The translations under genes and the position numbers were made by a program. Positions 1 through 8,680 of a stretch of 38,893 bases of DNA are shown piece by piece (the stretch's first letter is position 1; every line of letters starts with the position of its first letter). The stretch covers positions 1 through 38,893 of the forward strand of contig NZ_CAMLFY010000036.1 of assembly GCF_946479415.1 (NCBI RefSeq). Reading direction: 5' to 3'. The notes under the pieces were generated by a model. That model did not search any database, was not told the origin of the DNA, and saw nothing but the letters and a program-made list of their open reading frames with translations. Origin of the DNA: an uncultured Shinella sp. (GTDB lineage Bacteria; Pseudomonadota; Alphaproteobacteria; Rhizobiales; Rhizobiaceae).

Positions 1-2
1 TC

Positions 3-686
3 TACGGCGGCGACGACGGGGACAAGCTCTCGGGCGGGCTTGGCGACGATCTGCTTGATGGCGGCAACGGAAACGACCGGCTGTATGGAGAAGCCGGCAT
101 TGATACGCTGTCCGGTGGAGCCGGTAACGACACGCTGTCCGGCGGCAGTGAAAACGATACGCTTCGCGGCGGCATCGGCGCGGATGTGCTCGATGGCGGC
201 ACCGGCAATGACAAGCTCCTTGGTGAAGACGGCAACGACAAACTCAACGGCGGCACGGGCGACGACCAGTTGTACGGCGGTGCAGGCAATGACAGTCTTT
301 ACGGCGATGCCGGCAAGGACCGTGTCAACGGCGGCGTCGGAAGCGACAAGCTTTATGGTGGAACGGAGGCCGACACCTTCGTCTTCGCATCGGTGCAGGA
401 CTCCACGGTCGCCGCCGGCGGCCAGGATACGATCTTCGACTTCAAGCAGTCCGAAGGCGACAAGATCGATCTGAAGACCATCGACGCCGACAGCGGCCTC
501 TCCGGCAACCAGACCTTCACCTTCATCGGCAGCGCTGCGTTCCACGGCGATGCGGGAGAGCTGCGCTACGCCAAGACCGGCACCCGCACCTACATTCAGG
601 GCGATGTCGATGGCGACGGCAATGCGGACTTCATGGTCTGGCTGAACTCCGTCATCACCCTCAAGACGGCCGATTTCATTCTCTGA
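3..686 (+). CDS. RTX-type calcium-binding secreted protein, C-terminal part
   Basis: The reading frame is open from the window edge, so the N-terminus is missing. The first ~120 visible residues are back-to-back glycine/aspartate nonapeptides of the GGxGxDxLx type (for example GGTGNDKLLGEDGNDKL), which fold as a calcium-binding beta-roll. The last ~105 residues (from ADTFVFASVQD to TADFIL) form a module like the serralysin C-terminal domain and end in a hydrophobic tail, as expected of a type I secretion signal. The protein is therefore probably exported by an ABC/MFP/TolC-type system, which is not in view. The same C-terminal module occurs in the gene at 3940-5094. The function of the missing N-terminal part cannot be told. 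Confidence 0.85.
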   Translation, partial: YGGDDGDKLSGGLGDDLLDGGNGNDRLYGEAGIDTLSGGAGNDTLSGGSENDTLRGGIGADVLDGGTGNDKLLGEDGNDKLNGGTGDDQLYGGAGNDSLYGDAGKDRVNGGVGSDKLYGGTEADTFVFASVQDSTVAAGGQDTIFDFKQSEGDKIDLKTIDADSGLSGNQTFTFIGSAAFHGDAGELRYAKTGTRTYIQGDVDGDGNADFMVWLNSVITLKTADFIL

Positions 687-706
687 AACCGGCAATCTCG
701 AAAAGG

Positions 707-732
707 AAAGGGCGGCCTGAGCCGCCCTTTTT
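707..732. terminator. Bidirectional Rho-independent terminator
   Basis: A perfect 10-bp stem (707-716 with 721-730, core GGGCGGC/GCCGCCC) closes a 4-base loop and is followed by a T-run. The A-run on the other side makes it usable from the opposite strand. It lies between two converging genes, the RTX gene and the phytase-like gene. A near copy ends the second RTX gene at 5119-5143. Confidence 0.85.
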
Positions 733-744
733 GTTTCGGGCCGA

Positions 745-2103
745 TCACTCGGCCTTCAGGAAATCAGCGACGTCGAGCAGCACGAATTCGTTGTCGTCGG
801 CCTTGTCCAGCGCGCGGCCGGCCGAGAAGGGCAGGTTGTTGTCGTTGCCGACGATGATGTGCGTCGCGTCCACGCGGTCGACATTCTCGATGGTGACGAA
901 CGGCATGTCGTAGAAGCCGTCGCCGCCGCCCTGGCGCTTCTTGTTGTCGGGGTCGGCGATCTTCAGGAGATCGATATAGCCGATCTTGCGCACGGCCTTG
1001 CCGACGTTTTCATCGGTCATGGCGATCTTGTAGATGCGCTTGACCTTGGAGGCGGTGGCGAAGCAGTCCGGCTTCGGGTCCTTCGGATCGGTGCAGGCCT
1101 TGTCGGCCGTGCCGGCACCGTTGTCGCGCTCGATCACGAGGGCCGTCGTTTCGTCCAGCATGTTGAAATCGCCGATCGCCTCGCCACCTTCGGCGAGCGG
1201 ATAGAGCCAGCTGCGGCCGGTCCACGCCTTGGACGCAACGTCGAGTTCGATGATGCGCAGCGCCGGACGGCCATCGGCCTGCTCGACGCTCTCGCTGTCG
1301 ACCCAGATCGGACCTTCCAGCAGGCCGTAGAGTTTTGCGCCGTCCTTCGAAAGCGCAAGGCCCTCGTAGCCGCCGGAGCGCTTGAGGTTGAAGGCCGGCA
1401 TCTTCTTCGAGGGATCGGCCTGCACGGCGAGTGTTGCATTGTCGGGCGAGGTCACCGGCTTGCCGTCGACCTCGGTGGCGATCACCTCGGTCAGCTTGCC
1501 CTCGAGATCGAACTTCAGGATATAGGGGCCGAATTCCTCGCCGATCCAGAAACCGTCGGCGACGGGCTGGATGGACTCCACGTCGAAATCGCCGCCCGTC
1601 AGGTAGCGCTTCTCGGCACCTTCCATGACGATCGGGAAGGGCGCTTTCTTGTCCGGGTCGGAGAGAAACACCGTCTTGACCGGCTCCATCGTGCCCTTGT
1701 CCCAGTCGAAGCGCACATTATGGATCATCAGCATCGCGTCCGTCGAGTTCAGCTTGTTGCCGAAACCGTTGTCGGACAGCGTCCAGAACGAGCCGTCGTC
1801 CATGGCCTTGATACCGGAGAAACCCTGCATCGGCTGGCCGTCGAAGGGCAGCGAAAGGCCGGTCTCGCGCACGCCGTCCTTGCCCATGACGGTGCCGAGC
1901 GCATCGACGCGCTTGCGATCGGCCGTCGAGAACTTGCCCGAGGTCTTCAGATAGTCGGCGGCATCGGCCGGGGCCGCCAGGATGGTGTTGGCCGGCAGGA
2001 TGGCATGGGCCTTCAGCGTGGCCGGAAATTCCTTTTCCGCGGCAAGGGCAGCGGTCGTCATCAAGAGGCAAAGAGCAGCGGTGGTCAAAAGATGTTTGGT
2101 CAT
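745..2103 (-). CDS. Esterase-like activity of phytase family protein, exported
   Basis: A 452-residue protein of the phytase-like beta-propeller family (PF13449 type). The start chosen is the ATG at 2103, preceded by a GAGGA ribosome site. A GTG at 2130 would add nine residues but has no such site. Residues 1-22 are a Sec signal peptide (MTKHLLTTAALCLLMTTAALA), so the protein should be periplasmic or secreted. Family-typical stretches include the region around FSGIKAMDDGSFWTLSDNGFG and the later SGGYEGLALSKDGAKLYGLLEG. The substrate is unknown; the family name comes from distant similarity to phytases and does not prove phosphate release. It is monocistronic and converges on the RTX gene. Nothing is unusual. 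Confidence 0.8.
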   Translation of the reverse strand: MTKHLLTTAALCLLMTTAALAAEKEFPATLKAHAILPANTILAAPADAADYLKTSGKFSTADRKRVDALGTVMGKDGVRETGLSLPFDGQPMQGFSGIKAMDDGSFWTLSDNGFGNKLNSTDAMLMIHNVRFDWDKGTMEPVKTVFLSDPDKKAPFPIVMEGAEKRYLTGGDFDVESIQPVADGFWIGEEFGPYILKFDLEGKLTEVIATEVDGKPVTSPDNATLAVQADPSKKMPAFNLKRSGGYEGLALSKDGAKLYGLLEGPIWVDSESVEQADGRPALRIIELDVASKAWTGRSWLYPLAEGGEAIGDFNMLDETTALVIERDNGAGTADKACTDPKDPKPDCFATASKVKRIYKIAMTDENVGKAVRKIGYIDLLKIADPDNKKRQGGGDGFYDMPFVTIENVDRVDATHIIVGNDNNLPFSAGRALDKADDNEFVLLDVADFLKAE

Positions 2104-2201
2104 AACCGTCCTCGTGGGTTTGCAAAGCACCCCGCTAGATAGGCGTGGTGCATGACCGCTGCTTGACAGTTGCTTGTCGCTTTCGTGACGGGAAGGGGGG
2201 A

Positions 2202-3041
2202 TTATGCGGCGTGCCCGGCAAGGGCCGCAAAACGGCCGGGCGTCATGCCGAGCGCTTTCTTGAAATGGCGGTTGAGATGCGCCTGGTCGGCAAAGCCGCT
2301 GGCGAAGGCCGCCTCCGCAAGGCTTTCGCCGGCCGCAATCAGCACCTTCGCCCGTTCCAGCCGCCGCATGACGAGGTAGCGGTGCGGGCTCGTGCCGATG
2401 AGGTGGCGGAATTGCCGGGAGAGTGCGAAGCGGTCGAGGCCGGTCACCTCTTCAAGCTCCGCCGCACTGACCTGCCGGGACAGGTTCTCCCTGAGAAAGG
2501 CGCAGGCGCGCTGTACCTGCGGCCGAGCGAGCCGGCCGGTCCGTGCTTCCGGCGCACCGGCATGGTCGAGCAGGGCGCCGGCAATCTCCGTGATGAGGTC
2601 GTCCAGCTTGAGCGGTTCGATCGTCTCGTCCAGGCCGCCGAAGGCCTCCAGCAGCAGCGCCGCCAGTCGCGGGTCCCCGACGACGGGGGCGGCGACGAAA
2701 GGAAGGGCACGGCCGCGCGCGGCGGTGGCGGCAAGGAAACGCTCCGGCGGAATATAGATCATGCGGTAGGTGAGCCCGTCCTCGGTGCCAGCGCCGCCGT
2801 CATGCAGCTCATCCGGATGCAGCACGATCACATTGCCCGGCGGGCTGAAGCGCGCTTCGCCGCGATACCGGAAGGTCTGGATGCCGGCCAGGGTAACGCC
2901 GAGCGCGTAGGTATCGTGCCGGTGCGGCTCGAAACCCTTGCCGCGGAAACGTGCCTCGATGCGCTCGATGCCGGCGAGCTCCGGTGCGACGACGATGCGG
3001 TCGCTGGCTTGCGTGCACGAACGTTCAAGCGGGCCTTCCAT
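2202..3041 (-). CDS. AraC-family transcriptional regulator
   Basis: A 279-residue regulator. The N-terminal part is a cupin-like sensing domain (FEPHRHDTYALGVTLAGIQ, then PPGNVIVLHPDELHDGG), and the last ~95 residues are the AraC double helix-turn-helix (LEEVTGLDRFALSRQF, then EAAFASGFADQAHLNRHFKK). The frame stays open to 3194, but that extension would overlap the divergent DUF2000 gene, so the ATG at 3041 is preferred; its ribosome site is weak. The gene is divergent from the DUF2000 gene across 61 bp, an arrangement in which the regulator usually controls its neighbour and itself. The effector is unknown. Confidence 0.85.
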   Translation of the reverse strand: MEGPLERSCTQASDRIVVAPELAGIERIEARFRGKGFEPHRHDTYALGVTLAGIQTFRYRGEARFSPPGNVIVLHPDELHDGGAGTEDGLTYRMIYIPPERFLAATAARGRALPFVAAPVVGDPRLAALLLEAFGGLDETIEPLKLDDLITEIAGALLDHAGAPEARTGRLARPQVQRACAFLRENLSRQVSAAELEEVTGLDRFALSRQFRHLIGTSPHRYLVMRRLERAKVLIAAGESLAEAAFASGFADQAHLNRHFKKALGMTPGRFAALAGHAA

Positions 3042-3102
3042 CGCGCCTGCTATCGCGTTGGAGGCGGACTGATCCGCAGCCTTTTTCCGGGAGTATACCT
3101 GC

Positions 3103-3510
3103 ATGTTCGATACCAAGTTCGCCGTCGTCCTGCGTGAGGATCTGGAGGTCTGGCAGAAGCTCAATGTCACCGCCTTTCTGTCCAGCGGCATCATCGGCCA
3201 GAAGCCGGAACTGATCGGCGAAGCCTACCGCGACGCGGCCGGCAATGTCTACAATGCGCTCAGCATCCAGCCGATCATCGTGCTTTCCACGGATGGTGCA
3301 ACGCTGTCGAAGATCCATGCCCGGGCCCTGGAACGACAGATCCCGGCCTCCGTCTATATCGAGGAAATGTTCTCGACCGGCCACGATGGCGCCAATCGGG
3401 CCGTCTTTGCAGAGTTCGACCCAAACAATGCCAAGCTCGTCGGTATCGCCGTTCATGCCGAGAAGAAGATGGTCGACCGGATCACGAAAGGGGCCAAACT
3501 GCACGCTTAG
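3103..3510 (+). CDS. DUF2000 family protein
   Basis: A 135-residue cytoplasmic protein of the DUF2000 type, recognised from MFDTKFAVVLREDLEVWQKL at the N-terminus and the closing VDRITKGAKLHA. A GGGAG ribosome site sits nine bases before the ATG. No catalytic residues can be assigned from the sequence, and the family has no well-established activity that I can name. Its position opposite an AraC regulator suggests inducible expression. The gene looks complete and ordinary. Confidence 0.75.
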   Translation: MFDTKFAVVLREDLEVWQKLNVTAFLSSGIIGQKPELIGEAYRDAAGNVYNALSIQPIIVLSTDGATLSKIHARALERQIPASVYIEEMFSTGHDGANRAVFAEFDPNNAKLVGIAVHAEKKMVDRITKGAKLHA

Positions 3511-3939
3511 GCGGGTTTCCGGCGCCGCGTCCTCCGCCGAATGGAGTACTCGGTGTACGCTCAGGCAGGTTCGCCGCTACCTCGGCTCTACTTGATTTTT
3601 TAGGGAATTCTTGTTTAATCGTTAACGGAATTCTAAAGAGGGTGCGAGCCGTAAAACGAGACGACCTGTTTTGCTGTGTCGTCGCAGATGGGGATTTTCG
3701 CATCGCAAGACGAGCGGGCATATCGACTTGCCGTGCGAAGAATTGGCTCGCCCCCTCCGCATTTCCACAAGACTAGCGATTCAATCGGTTACAGAGCGAT
3801 GCTATCGAACGGCAGTTGCCGTTGCCTGGGCGAGCTATACAGCTGCGCACGAGGGGATTTGGTCATGCAGGAGCGGCTCGGAACAGAATAGTTTTTCCGG
3901 CGGCCTTTGACAGACTGGCGTTAACAGGAGGAAATAGTT
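3511..3939. other. Long untranslated region upstream of the second RTX gene
   Basis: About 430 bp with no convincing gene; the short open frames here have no good ribosome site and no recognisable product. It is more AT-rich than its surroundings around 3590-3650. There, two GGAATTC hexamer-type boxes (GAATTC at 3605-3610 and 3628-3633) lie 23 bp apart, about two helical turns. This probably holds the promoter and control sites of the RTX gene at 3940. I see no clear -35/-10 pair. Confidence 0.4.
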
Positions 3940-5094
3940 GTGGGTACCATCAATTCGAATATCAGCAGGACGCTCGACGGCTCGACGAAGTTCACGGTCG
4001 GCGAGGATACCTATCAGTGGTTCGACCGCTGGCTCGACGAAATGAGCCTCTGGGCGCCGACCGATGCGCCGCTGCGCACCGTCAACCTGACGCTGAGCAA
4101 CAAATCGTGGGGGGCGAGCATCCTTCGCGTGAGCGGCAATGCAAACGTGACCATCACGGACAATACGACGGGCACGACCGACACCAACCGCGTCTTCATC
4201 GGACATCTCGAGGTTGGCACCAAGGGGACCAACACCATCACCCTGAATAACGCCGAGGTGGAAACCCTCTCCGGCGGGTCCAGCGTCGAGAAGGTGACCA
4301 TCGGCTACTGGGCGACGTTCATCGGTCTGAACAGGGGCGACGATTCGGTCACGGTGGTTGGAAACGGCGAAGTGGGCAGCATGGATCTCGGCCGCGGGGC
4401 CGACAAGCTGACGACCGGCGCCAACACCTGGGTCGGATATGCCAGCATGGGGCGCGGCAACGACATTGTCACCCTCGGTGGCAGTGCCGACTTCATATCG
4501 CTGGGCCGCGATGCCGATACGATCAAGTTCAAGCCGCTCGTCGACAAGAGCAATGTCACCGCCGATGGCGGCGAAGGCGTGACGGAGACGACGGACAAGG
4601 ATTCCGACACCGTCGATTTCTCGGCCTTTACCAGCGCCTTGACGATCGACCTGAACGGCCAGAGCACCGTAAAGACGGCAGACGGCAATTTCCACATTCG
4701 CAATTTTGAAAACGCGACCGGCGGCTCGGGCAAGGATACGATCATCGCCAGCACCGATGCCAACATCCTCAAAGGCGGCGGTGGTGCCGATACCTTCGTC
4801 TTCGAATCCAGGACGGCGGCCAACGGCGACAAGATCCTCGATTTCAGCCAGGCGGCGAAAGACCGTATCGACCTTTCCGACATCGATGCGAACAGCACGG
4901 CAAGCGCGACCGGCAACCAGGCCTTCAAGTTCATCGGCACGGCCGCCTTCCATGACGTCGCCGGCGAACTGCGCTATGTGCAGAAGAGTGGCGATACCCT
5001 CATCCAGGGCGACTTGAACGGCGATGGCACGGCGGATTTCACCATCACCATCGATGCGCTCGTCACCTTGAAGAGCGGCGATTTCATTCTCTGA
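3940..5094 (+). CDS. RTX-like secreted protein with serralysin-type C-terminal module
   Basis: A 384-residue protein starting at GTG 3940, fixed by a perfect AGGAGG ribosome site (3926-3931) eight bases upstream. There is no Sec signal peptide. Residues ~100-195 form irregular Gly/Asp beta-roll-like repeats (LGRGADKL, MGRGNDIVTL, LGRDADTI), not canonical nonapeptides. Residues ~275-384 (GGGGADTFVFES to SGDFIL) match the C-terminal module of the RTX protein at 3-686, including the FKFIGTAAFH and GDLNGDGTADF stretches. Type I secretion is inferred from that tail. The first ~100 residues resemble nothing I can name. A calcium-binding exoprotein or adhesin is the most that can be said. Confidence 0.8.
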   Translation: MGTINSNISRTLDGSTKFTVGEDTYQWFDRWLDEMSLWAPTDAPLRTVNLTLSNKSWGASILRVSGNANVTITDNTTGTTDTNRVFIGHLEVGTKGTNTITLNNAEVETLSGGSSVEKVTIGYWATFIGLNRGDDSVTVVGNGEVGSMDLGRGADKLTTGANTWVGYASMGRGNDIVTLGGSADFISLGRDADTIKFKPLVDKSNVTADGGEGVTETTDKDSDTVDFSAFTSALTIDLNGQSTVKTADGNFHIRNFENATGGSGKDTIIASTDANILKGGGGADTFVFESRTAANGDKILDFSQAAKDRIDLSDIDANSTASATGNQAFKFIGTAAFHDVAGELRYVQKSGDTLIQGDLNGDGTADFTITIDALVTLKSGDFIL

Positions 5095-5118
5095 ACGGTT
5101 TCGGTGCCGGAAAAGACG

Positions 5119-5143
5119 AAGGGCGGCCATGGCCGCCCTTTTT
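5119..5143. terminator. Bidirectional Rho-independent terminator
   Basis: A 10-bp stem, AAGGGCGGCC with GGCCGCCCTT (5119-5128 and 5131-5140), has a 2-base loop and a following T-run. It separates the RTX gene from the convergent rnd gene. It is nearly the same hairpin as at 707-732, and each sits after a homologous RTX 3' end. Confidence 0.85.
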
Positions 5144-5167
5144 CATATGCATTCCGATGCAGGAAGA

Positions 5168-6319
5168 TCAGATCTCCACCGCCTCGATCTTCTTGTCGAC
5201 GAAGCGCAGCGCCACCTTGCCGCCGATGAGGTTGAGCGCGGTTTCGCCGAAGAGGTCGCGGCGCCAGCCATGCAGGGCGGCGACTTCCGCGGCCTCGCCT
5301 TCGATGGCGATCTTTTCGAGATCGTCGGAATTGGCGATGATCTTGGCGGCGACGCCTTCTTTTTCGGAGACGATCTTCAGCAGCACCTTCAGCATTTCGC
5401 TGGCCGATGCTGCCCCTTCCGGAACATGGGTCTGGCGCGGCAGGCGGGGCAGGTCGGTCTTCGGGATCGCCAGCGCCTCGCCGACGGCCTCGAGCAGCGC
5501 CGTGCCGGATTGCGAACGCTCCCAGCCCTTGGGAATGGTGCGCAGGCGCGCCAGCGCTTCGGCATCGGCCGGCTGCTGCTGGGCGATTTCGTAGATCGTG
5601 TCGTCCTTCAGGATGCGCGAGCGCGGCACGTTGCGGCCGCGGGCCTCGCGCTCGCGCCAGGCGGCGACCTTCTGCAGGACGGCCAGCTCGATCGGCTTCT
5701 TGACGCGCATCTTGAGCCGCTTCCAGGCATCGTCGGGATGCAGGTCGTAGGTCTCGCGCGATTCCAGCACCGCCATTTCCTCGGTGAGCCACAGCGAGCG
5801 GCCGGCCTCCTCGAGCTTTTCCTTCAGCGCCAGATAGACGTCGCGCAGATGCGTGACGTCGGCCAGCGCATATTCGAGCTGCTTGTCGGTAAGCGGGCGA
5901 CGGCTCCAGTCGGTGAAGCGCGAGGACTTGTCGATATGCTCGCCTTTGATCTTCTGCACGAGCTGGTCGTAGGAAACGCTGTCGCCGAAGCCGCAGACCA
6001 TCGCCGCGACCTGCGTGTCGAAGATCGGATGCGGAATGAGATTGCCGCGGTTGAAGATGATTTCGATATCCTGCCGCGCGGCGTGGAAGACCTTCAGCAC
6101 GGCCGTATTGGCCATCAGCTCGAAGAAGGGCGCAAGGTCGAGACCCTTGGCGAGCGGATCGACGATGACCTCGATCTCCGGGCCGGCGAGCTGGATCAGG
6201 CAAAGTTCCGGCCAGAAGGTCGTTTCCCGCAGGAACTCCGTGTCGATGGTCAGATACTCGGAACGGGCGAGCGTCTCACAGGCGTCGCGAAGGGCTGCGG
6301 TGGTCTCGATGATCTGCAT
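5168..6319 (-). CDS. rnd: Ribonuclease D
   Basis: A 383-residue 3'-5' exoribonuclease involved in tRNA 3' maturation in the cytoplasm. The DEDDy exonuclease domain is in the first ~175 residues: ExoI with D26/E28 (TIDTEF), ExoII around HAARQDIEII, and ExoIII in YALADVTHLRDVY. An HRDC domain follows (PIELAVLQKVAAWREREARGRNVPR, ILKDDTIYEIAQQQP). Length and domain order match the family. The start chosen is ATG 6319 (MQIIETTAAL); the frame continues upstream to 6376, but that part has no family character. It is monocistronic and converges on the RTX gene. Confidence 0.93.
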   Translation of the reverse strand: MQIIETTAALRDACETLARSEYLTIDTEFLRETTFWPELCLIQLAGPEIEVIVDPLAKGLDLAPFFELMANTAVLKVFHAARQDIEIIFNRGNLIPHPIFDTQVAAMVCGFGDSVSYDQLVQKIKGEHIDKSSRFTDWSRRPLTDKQLEYALADVTHLRDVYLALKEKLEEAGRSLWLTEEMAVLESRETYDLHPDDAWKRLKMRVKKPIELAVLQKVAAWREREARGRNVPRSRILKDDTIYEIAQQQPADAEALARLRTIPKGWERSQSGTALLEAVGEALAIPKTDLPRLPRQTHVPEGAASASEMLKVLLKIVSEKEGVAAKIIANSDDLEKIAIEGEAAEVAALHGWRRDLFGETALNLIGGKVALRFVDKKIEAVEI

Positions 6320-6413
6320 GACGGGCTCGGGCGGACTTTCTTGATTTTTATGATCGGGCAGCTTTAGACGGTCCACGGTTTTGCCACAATCGAAAATTTG
6401 CCCGCCGGAAACC

Positions 6414-7802
6414 TCAGGTTACGCGCACATAGCTCGTCATGCCGGTCTTCTGGTGCTCGATGATGTGGCAATGGAACACCCAGTCGCCCGGATTGTCGGC
6501 CACCAGCGCCAGCTGCACCTTCTCGTCCGGCAGGATGAGATAGGTGTCGGAAAAATGCGGGCGGATCGTCTGCTTGTTGGAATTCATCGGCCGGAAGGAA
6601 AGGCCGTGCAGATGCAGCGGATGCACCTGCGGCGTCGGGTTCTCGACATTGAAGATATAGGTCTTGCCCGCCTTCATCTCGGCGAGCGGCGCGGTCGGAT
6701 CGCCCGTATCGTCGGCCCACGGCACCCGGTTGATGGCCCAGAAATTGTAGCCGAGCGAACCGCAGATTCCGTCCTTCGGCCGTTCCTCGGCGGAAGCGCT
6801 GAGGATGAACGGCAGCTCGGTGGCGGTGGAGAGGTCGGGTTCGGCCAGCGGGTTGTCGGCAAGCGCCGGCAGGTCGCTGATATCGCGCTTCAGCGACGTG
6901 CCGATGGCGCGGAAGGTGGCGAGCGTCGCCGGCTTGGTGCCGCGCAGATCCATCAGCGCGGCGACCGCGCCTTCCGCGTCCGGCATGCGCAGCACGAGGT
7001 CGAGCCGCTGGCCGGGGCCGATCATCAGGTGATCGAGCGCGAAACGTTCGGCAGCCGGGTTGCCGTCGAAAGCGATCACCTGCGCCTCCGCTCCGTCGAG
7101 GTTCAGCGCGAGAATGCGGGTGACATCCGTTGCGGCAAGACGCAGGCGCACCAGTCCGCCCGCGGGCGCGTCATATTGCGGCGATTGCCGCCAGTTGGCG
7201 GTGCGCACCGTGCCGAAGGTGCCGGCGCGGGCGGCGTCGCGTGGCTTGAACTGCGCGATGAACTGCCCGTCGCCGCCAAGCCGCCAGTCGCGCAGGTTGA
7301 GCACGATCTCCGCATCGAAGACGGGATCGGCGGGATCCTCCACGACGATCAGCCCGGTCATGCCGCGGCCGATCTGCTTCAATGTGTTGCAGTGCGGATG
7401 ATACCAGAAGGTGCCGGCATCGGGCGGCGTGAAGGCATAGTCGAACCCGTCGCCGCCATAGACATAGGGCTGGGTGAGGAACGGCACGCCGTCCATCCTG
7501 TTGTCGATCCTGAGGCCATGCCAGTGGATGGTCGTCGGCTCGGCGAGCCTGTTGTCGAGCCTGAGCGCGAAGGGTTTTCCGCGCTGCATGCGCAGCACCG
7601 GCGGTATTTCGCCGTCGCCATAGGTCATGACGCCGCGGGTAGGGCCTTTGTCCGTGAGCAGGGCCTCGGAGTGCCGCGCCACGAGCGTCGTCTTCGCCTC
7701 GGCCTTCGCCGAAAAGCCGCCGAAGCGTCCCGCGAGACTGACGCCGCCGGCATAGGCTCCGGCGACGAGTGCGCCCTTCATCAGCGTGCGGCGTGTCAGC
7801 AT
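6414..7802 (-). CDS. Multicopper oxidase, Tat-exported
   Basis: A 462-residue multicopper oxidase. The N-terminus has a twin-arginine signal (LTRRTLMKGALVAGAYAGG), so the protein is exported folded to the periplasm. All copper-site motifs are present: HWHG (93-96) and WYHPH (133-137) near the N-terminus, and HPLHLHG (~394) and HCHIIEHQKTGM (444-455) near the C-terminus. The Met after the last His motif is the usual axial type 1 copper ligand. The three cupredoxin domains fit the length. It probably oxidises Cu(I) or phenolic/metal substrates; which one cannot be told. The GGAGG ribosome site just upstream supports the start. The gene lies behind the broken transporter, 84 bp away on the same strand, and may have been co-transcribed with it. 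Confidence 0.92.
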   Translation of the reverse strand: MLTRRTLMKGALVAGAYAGGVSLAGRFGGFSAKAEAKTTLVARHSEALLTDKGPTRGVMTYGDGEIPPVLRMQRGKPFALRLDNRLAEPTTIHWHGLRIDNRMDGVPFLTQPYVYGGDGFDYAFTPPDAGTFWYHPHCNTLKQIGRGMTGLIVVEDPADPVFDAEIVLNLRDWRLGGDGQFIAQFKPRDAARAGTFGTVRTANWRQSPQYDAPAGGLVRLRLAATDVTRILALNLDGAEAQVIAFDGNPAAERFALDHLMIGPGQRLDLVLRMPDAEGAVAALMDLRGTKPATLATFRAIGTSLKRDISDLPALADNPLAEPDLSTATELPFILSASAEERPKDGICGSLGYNFWAINRVPWADDTGDPTAPLAEMKAGKTYIFNVENPTPQVHPLHLHGLSFRPMNSNKQTIRPHFSDTYLILPDEKVQLALVADNPGDWVFHCHIIEHQKTGMTSYVRVT

Positions 7803-7886
7803 GGCAATCCCTCCGGTGCGTCACCCGCTTCTAAACCTGAGGGCAGGGCTCAGCAATAAGCGGTGTTCGACCAGATTGCCGCAGGC

Positions 7887-8536
7887 TCAGGGCTGACCGT
7901 TGCGGTCCTTTTCCGAGGCGGCGAGCTTGTTGAAGAAGAAGGAGGTGCGCAGCAGGTTGCGGAAGCGGTTGCGCCGCGCGCCGGCCGGCACGGCCGGGCG
8001 TGCGCTGATGCGCAGCGCCGTATAGGCCATGAAGGCGACGAGGATGACGGCCGTATAGAGAAACAGCGCCTGCGGCCCGAAGAACTGCAGCAGCACCGAG
8101 GCGAAGAGTGGGCCGATGATCGCGCCGCAGGACCAGAAGAACAGCATGCCCGCCGAAACCAGCGCATGTTCGCCTTCGCCGGCATGGTCGTTGGCATGGG
8201 CCGAACACAGCGAATAGAGCGGCATGGCGAACGCGCCGAAGATGAAGATGCCGACGAGGTTACGCCACTCGTCGCCGCCGGCGAAGAAGGCGAGATAGAG
8301 CGCGGCAAGCGCCGAGCCGAGTGTGGCGACGAGGATGATCAGGCGCCGGTCGAGCCGGTCGGAATAGATGCCGAGCGGATATTGCAGCACCACGCCGCCG
8401 ACGATGCCGGCACTCATGAAGCTCGCGATGGCCGTGACGGACAGCCCGATATCATGCGCATAGATCGGCCCGAGATTTCGAAACGCCGCGTTGGTCAACC
8501 CGACGACGATGCAGCCGACGGTGGCGAGCGGTGAAA
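7887..8536 (-). pseudogene. Major facilitator transporter, C-terminal half, split by the prophage
   Basis: The remaining ~216 residues hold about six membrane helices of an MFS permease (NAAFRNLGPIYAHDIGLS, GVVLQYPLGIYSDRLDRR with the conserved loop basic motif, and PLYSLCSAHANDHA). Such permeases normally have ~400 residues and 12 helices. The frame continues past 8536 only into phage-end sequence, giving a chimeric start at GTG 8567. The N-terminal half is not in the window and should lie beyond the prophage right end. The PLYSLCSAHANDHA motif recalls YcaD-type permeases; the substrate is unknown. The transporter is almost certainly inactive in this lysogen. Confidence 0.8.
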
Positions 8537-8680
8537 TGTTCCTGTAACCCGCAAGAACACATGGCACAGCCGGGAATATGCGGTATTAATCGGGAATTAG
8601 CGGGAAGCGCCCGGAAATCCGGGGAGTGTGGCGCGCGCGGCGCGATTTGAGGGAAATCGGCCGCGCAAGTTCAAATGGCA
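8537..8680. repeat. Prophage left end with transposase-binding-type repeats
   Basis: Non-coding phage terminus. The tip TGTTC (8537-8541) is repeated inverted as GAACA at 8555-8559. From 8571 a degenerate 10-bp unit with consensus CGGGAATTAG repeats in exact register: units at 8571, 8581, 8591, 8601 and 8611, with a weak one at 8621. Another GGGAAATCGG lies at 8651. Mu-like transposases bind several end sites, so this array is the likely binding region. The exact first base is inferred, not proven. Confidence 0.65.

Noticed and set aside
859..2142. A 427-codon plus-strand frame opposite the phytase-like gene
   Set aside because: Antisense shadow; the minus-strand product has a signal peptide and family motifs.
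3042..3194. 51-residue N-terminal extension of the AraC regulator
   Set aside because: It overlaps the divergent DUF2000 gene and is not typical of the family.
3671..3910. Short open frames in the RTX leader
   Set aside because: No ribosome site, no recognisable product, and composition unlike neighbouring genes.
3835..5130. A 431-codon minus-strand frame opposite the second RTX gene
   Set aside because: Composition is that of an antisense shadow; the plus-strand gene has a perfect ribosome site and recognisable modules.
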